From Coptis chinensis (Eukaryota > Streptophyta > Magnoliopsida > Ranunculales > Ranunculaceae): a DNA stretch of 64,000 bases. The notes below the pieces were generated by a model that saw only the letters and a program-made list of their open reading frames with translations, was not told the DNA's origin and did not search any database. The stretch covers positions 81,427,501 through 81,491,500 of the forward strand of contig CM027385.1 of NCBI GenBank assembly GCA_015680905.1. Reading direction: 5' to 3'. This document shows, piece after piece, positions 59,306 to 64,000 of the stretch; the stretch's first letter is position 1; the number at the start of each line of letters is the position of its first letter. The translations under genes and the position numbers were made by a program.

Positions 59306-62300
59306 TCAATTCGTCTGTGCTCTTAAGCTTGGATAGGCTGAATGCTCAAACTTTCCGTCCCACCTGTAATTCCATTCGGACCCGGATATTTATTTCAAGT
59401 AGTGTAGTAAACTACCAAATGCTGAATACAGAAACTGAACATCTCATAGACTGACCTGCTTGCTTCTGTATTTGGAATGTGGAGCTCCAGTTCTTCTTCG
59501 AAGGGCTGAAACACCAGATCTACTTTATCATCGGTCACTTCATCGAGAGTTTCTGGGCTCCACTGTCATAGCATAAAAAGTAAGAGACCAAGAGGGGAAG
59601 AGAAACAAGTGAATTAAGTGAATAACAGAGAAAGCTCACCTTTGGAGAATTGTCTTTGTCAATAGTGAGAGCTCTAATACCCTATTTAAAATAAAATTGT
59701 AAAACTTTTAAACGGATTTCTCCAAGAAAAAAGTGTTGAAGTGGAAGCTTTTGTTTCTTAAGTACCTCATATACATCACTGGATATTGTGGTTCTTAGTA
59801 TGTTTATTGTGAGTCTAAATTCGTTCTTCAGACACTTGGCCAGAGTTTGCTTCCTCCCTTCTCTTATCTGAAAAGCAGAAAAATATACGAGGGACAAAAT
59901 TTAACAACAACTATTTGTAACAATCAGGCGGATGAATATATAATAGTTGTTCATCACGTAACATAGCAAGAGATATGGCCTAAAAATGAATACAGTGTTT
60001 ATGTACTGCAACACATAATTAAATTTCACAGTTTGATTATGAATAAAAGTCTAGTTTCTAAACAAAAATAGGTAGATAAATAGGTGTCACTATAAAGATA
60101 GAAACATCGTTGAATATCAACAACTATTAAGTGATATTGATATGTAACATACCGATCTAAATGTTATATTCAATCCTGTTGGAGATGATCTTTTCAAACC
60201 CTTGAGAACTGCCAGTATCCAATCATTTCCTGTATTACTTGCCTCAGCTTCCTGGCCAGCAAAATATATCACAAAGGCCACAGCCTCGATAAGGGACAAT
60301 TACAAGCATGCCTGAGCTAGACATAGGGATAACAATAGCATATCGTAAGGGCAAACCAGGAAAAAGACAGTGAATGCTAGGGTTCACTATACAAGATACT
60401 ATGGGAACAAGCCACAATATAATTAACATATATTTATTTTGGCCAGCAGAGAGTACCTCATCAAGAAGAACAGGCCTCGTTACAAAAATGAGATTACATA
60501 AAGATGACGGCACAATATGATTAAAAAAATTGTTATAACAATCATGTAATTTCATCTATTAGACCTCAGTTAGTAATTTGAGTAAATGATACTGATGGAC
60601 ATGCACAGCTCAGTCAATTTTTCTTCCTTTATGAAGCTCTATTTTTCTCATGTTTTTATATACATGAATTTGGCATAATTGGTAAAAGGTGCCATAAGTT
60701 TTGATGCATAGATACATAAAAGTCAGTCCTAATTATAAATGCAGCTGGAAACTGAAGACTGCTGTAAGATGCTTCTTAAATGTGTGCAAAGGTAACAATC
60801 AAATCGCCATGCATATGGGACAGTGAAACTGTCTGTCATTAGCAAATACATTTAGAATATGTATACAAATGTTATGAGTACTGAACATAATGCAAAAGTG
60901 ACAATATTTGAGGATTAGTGTACTTACAAAAGATTGTATAATCTCCTTTACAGATTCCTTCGAGAAACACTTGTCGATTATAGCCTGCCTGCAATAAAAC
61001 AACATGACATGAAGATACTCTAAGGACATTAAATAAAATTCTTTTCTTTCCCATAGAATAACCAAAAACATCCGTCGTCAACGAATACGCATTACTTGTG
61101 TAAAATACTTCCGTCATCCGGGATAACATCAGAAGAGAACTCCTGGATCACTGATTTGACAGCATGCACATCACCCGAGTTCAATTCAAGCAGACGCTTC
61201 TCCAGATTGAGCAAATTCTGCCATGTAAAGAAGTCATGATTTGTGAATTTTTAGTCTGCGTGAAGGTGTTAATTTTCGATCTAGAGATTTTATGGGACTT
61301 CCTACTTTTTTTTATCAGATTATAATATGCTAAAGCTAAATATCTTTTAGACCCAGAATTGACGGTATGCATGTTTACTACTATCTTTCATCCCAGAAAT
61401 GTTTATGGCTTACTTCAGAAGGGACAAAATGTGTTGCCAGACCAGCTGCTACCAATTCCTTCCCATTCAATCTTGCTCCTGTTAAGGCCAGATACTCTCC
61501 TGCAGATTTACCCACACGCTACTTGAGATTTCAGAACAGGAAATGACAAAAGTTATGTCAAAGGAAATCCTACCCAGCCCACACACACTTTGGTGGAGTA
61601 CAGTTGAATACGCCGCTTGTAAGATTGTCACCAAAAAAATCCACCTTATAAGTAAATAATTTCATGCTTACCCATATGCCCCGGAAGGTGAGAAAGTATG
61701 TAGGAAAAACTGCAGTCAGTGTGGAACCCAATACTGGCTTCCGGCATTGAAAAAACCTACACATGGAAAATGTTATCTTTAACTTTGTGAATAGCCTCCA
61801 AAACAATAAAATAAAAAACAAACAATCAGCGTACAAGCGTCACTGATGCAAGCAATGTAAAAGAACTCAGTAATTGGATCTATATAATTGTAAGCGAAAC
61901 TCAGAAACTCACAGTTTTCTCTGTGACAACTGAGAATTTCATTGGAACCATTAGAGATGCACCTCCCCCAATCACAATCCCATGAGCAAGAGCCACCTGG
62001 AACAACACCATTAGCTGACCTGGGAACAATTGGATGGCCAATATTTTTGTGTTTTCCAAATCAGAGAAGAAATTGCATTTAAATCGAGTACCTGAGTTTT
62101 TTTGTAAGTGTGATTGTGATAACACAACCAGTACATTCTATACACAACTTCAAGGCAAGAATCATCTGTCATGAAAACAGGTAATGTTACAACATACACA
62201 ACTAGGGAGACCTATAAAATTTTCACCAAGATCAAAAGTTGAAGTTTAAAATGTTCAACAATAACTATTTTCTTCATTTTCAGGAGCCTACTGCTTATCC

Positions 62301-62991
62301 TTTAAAATATAGCCTATGCTTGGGGACGTGGGATATCTTTGGCAAGCACCTCTCCGAAAGAGCAATAAAGGTCAATAACCTGGGCTCACTGTCCCTAGAA
62401 GATATCAAAGTACATTGATAAGAAAGATATTGCACTTACATGAGTTCCTTCCATCATAGAACATCTTTAAGTCCCCACCAGCCGAAAAAGCACGCCCAAC
62501 CCCCTATTAAATAACAATCAAGGTCAAATAACAAGACAATTGCAAGATAAACTTAATCCAAATTCCATTGAGGTCAACGTTCCCATTGGAATTGAAAAAT
62601 CATTATACAAAGTCTCATATGGAAAAGTAATACACTAATACTAGCCTTGAATATGACCAGCTCTGCATTGTTGTCTTTCTCATATTTCTCTAAGTAGTCT
62701 GCTAAGAGACAAACCTGACCACAATGAAATAAATCATAAGATCTCTAAGTAGACAACATTTCTGGTAAGTGAATTGATTGAACATACCACTTTGGCTGAA
62801 ATGACATTCAACTGACGGGGTCTGTTCAAGGTGATCAACCTCACATGGTTTACTTTTTCAGCAATAACAACCTAGTAAGTCAAATGACACAGTAAGTGAT
62901 TTAACACACTTTGCATTGCAAGAAAAACCAAATTGTAAAAAAAAAAAAAAGGAAGTACCTGATCATCTGGGAATGCAATATCTTGTGCCAT
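59306..62991 (-). CDS. CHY1: CHY1-like 3-hydroxyisobutyryl-CoA hydrolase (15 exons, apparently intact)
   Basis: Enoyl-CoA hydratase/isomerase superfamily; CHY1 enzymes hydrolyse 3-hydroxyisobutyryl-CoA in valine breakdown. Exons on the minus strand: 62959-62991, 62788-62871, 62646-62714, 62440-62503, 62092-62165, 61913-61996, 61672-61756, 61414-61499, 61096-61217, 60928-60988, 60153-60251, 59766-59867, 59640-59681, 59456-59562, 59306-59363. They join in frame to 389 codons. Landmarks: start MAQDIAFPDDQ; VRLITLNRPRQLNVIS; GRAFSAGGDLKMFYDG; the oxyanion-hole GIVIGGGASLMVPM; FSMPEASIGFHTDCSFSY with the catalytic Glu/Asp; GLKRSSPTGLNITFRS. Length fits CHY1 (about 380). The intron between exons 3 and 4 uses a GC donor (TTCAAG/GCTAGT). 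The C-terminus reads SLRAQTN, with no SKL-type peroxisomal signal. Confidence 0.92.
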
Positions 62992-64000
62992 TGGGACAAC
63001 CCAAAACAGTTTCAAGCAAACAAATCTCTGCAAGGAAGAAAAGGGTTCTGGTTTTGAAGATAAGTGTGGTGGAACTGATGAGGTTGGTTGCAATGAGAAT
63101 GCTCAATGCTGTAATGTCAGGTGCTTTCCACCTACCACCACACCCAACTTACCACTCACTATTCCTTGCTTTGTTGGGGGTAGGTTTGGACTTAAGACCA
63201 GGTGACTAAGTGTAAGTTATCAACGACTAAAGTAACTAACAACTACCAATTAACCAACCAATTCTGTTCTTGGTTTTACTACAACACATCTCACTTTTTC
63301 AGAATATATGAAAAAATTGGGTAGATGCTCTCAGTAGTTGCAATCTCTCCCTCTTCTCTTCGCCCCAAACTCAAAACTCTCTCCCTCTTAGGCCCAACTG
63401 ATTCTTATACCTTTCTAACTTGAATATTTATAAGCTATTCAATTTTTAATACGCATAGCCGTGAGAATTTGGTTGGAACTTGGAAGTCACATTCTATCAA
63501 GATAACAAATGAAACGTCGGATGGAAAACACAATTGCAAGTCACGTTCCATCCAGATGCAAATGAAATGAGCCAGTCAGAAACAATTAATTGTTATTCTA
63601 GCTAGAGTGCCTTCCCAGCTCCTTAATAAAGCTAGGCAATGGAAACGGTAGATAACAAGGCCCACCTTTCTACACTTTTAAATCAGTAGCAAGTTAGGCC
63701 ACGCTCCCTGCACTTAAACCATAAAGATGGCAAAACTTTTAAGGAAAATCTGCACGGGGCTTCAACCAGAACTACAAAAACAATATGAATCTAACACGAA
63801 GATAATAAATGTCATCAATTAAGAATACCAAATCCTTTAAACATGTGATGACAGAAAGACATAAATGAAACATATCAAAATGTCTGACACAAGATATAAA
63901 CGGTTTCTCTAACAAAATATATTTTGGTAATACCATCTGAGCTAATTCAACAAAACTAATCCGCAGCTCGGAAGAGAACAAAGACATCATTTATCACCTT
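62992..64000. other. CHY1-like promoter region, duplication flank and right window edge
   Basis: 62992-63270 should hold the 5' UTR and promoter of the CHY1-like gene. 63275-63700 is the flank shared with 51240-51460, with an extra ~200 bp pyrimidine-rich stretch (about 63335-63540) in this copy. At the very edge, the minus strand reads KVINDVFVLFRAAD then a stop (63956-64000), which could be the last codons of another gene; this is too short to call. Confidence 0.4.

Noticed and set aside
63772-63990. 72-codon minus-strand frame at the window edge as a gene
   Set aside because: Composition is not protein-like over most of its length; only the last 45 bases in another frame might be a gene end, which is too short to judge.

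Overview
This is plant nuclear DNA, almost certainly from a flowering plant and probably a eudicot. The support is: spliced genes with short GT-AG introns, three plant housekeeping gene families (a formiminotransferase-domain protein, VPS16/VACUOLELESS1, and a CHY1-type 3-hydroxyisobutyryl-CoA hydrolase), Athila-type Ty3/gypsy retrotransposons, a CACTA transposon, MITEs and plant LINE remnants. I cannot name the species from sequence alone.

Layout. 1-710 is the 3' end of an L1-type LINE (RNase H part). About 1.0-15.0 kb is nested transposon DNA: a minus-strand Athila LTR/leader fragment (1.04-3.78 kb, with a partial second LTR unit), then a plus-strand Athila-like element (A) with gag but no recognisable pol. 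Element A is split by a 3,766-bp CACTA element (10203-13968) with a perfect 3-bp target duplication (TTA). That CACTA element carries the last five exons, introns included, of a hydroxyproline O-arabinosyltransferase (HPAT) gene. 15.0-16.0 kb holds two inverted-repeat elements, and 16062-16167 a tRNA-Ala-like gene with an oversized anticodon arm.

16.8-18.2 kb is a complete two-exon formiminotransferase-domain gene, followed by a 178-bp Mutator-type MITE with a 9-bp target duplication. 20.6-47.1 kb is a second retrotransposon block: a minus-strand Athila (B, 20.6-29.8 kb, with its 5' LTR) abutting a plus-strand, much more decayed Athila (C, 29.8-47.1 kb, with its 3' LTR). Element C holds a nested 5'-truncated LINE whose last ~0.5 kb is repeated in tandem.

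47.6-64 kb is the genic end. VPS16 (15 exons, plus strand, 52598-58211) lies between two minus-strand copies of a CHY1-like gene. The right copy (59306-62991) reads as a complete 15-exon gene of 389 codons. The left copy (47637-51190) has lost its first exon, most of its second and its promoter, and carries frame-breaking indels, so it is a pseudogene. The two copies are close in sequence, so the duplication looks recent. VPS16 reads cleanly except at the exon 10/11 junction, where canonical splice sites leave the frame one base short.

Function. The intact host genes belong to separate housekeeping processes: folate-linked one-carbon chemistry, HOPS/CORVET vacuolar trafficking, and valine/acyl-CoA catabolism. 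No operon-like or clustered pathway is visible. The least ordinary content is the gene-capturing CACTA element, the CHY1 duplication around VPS16, and a set of conserved or repeated non-coding structures inside the Athila elements.
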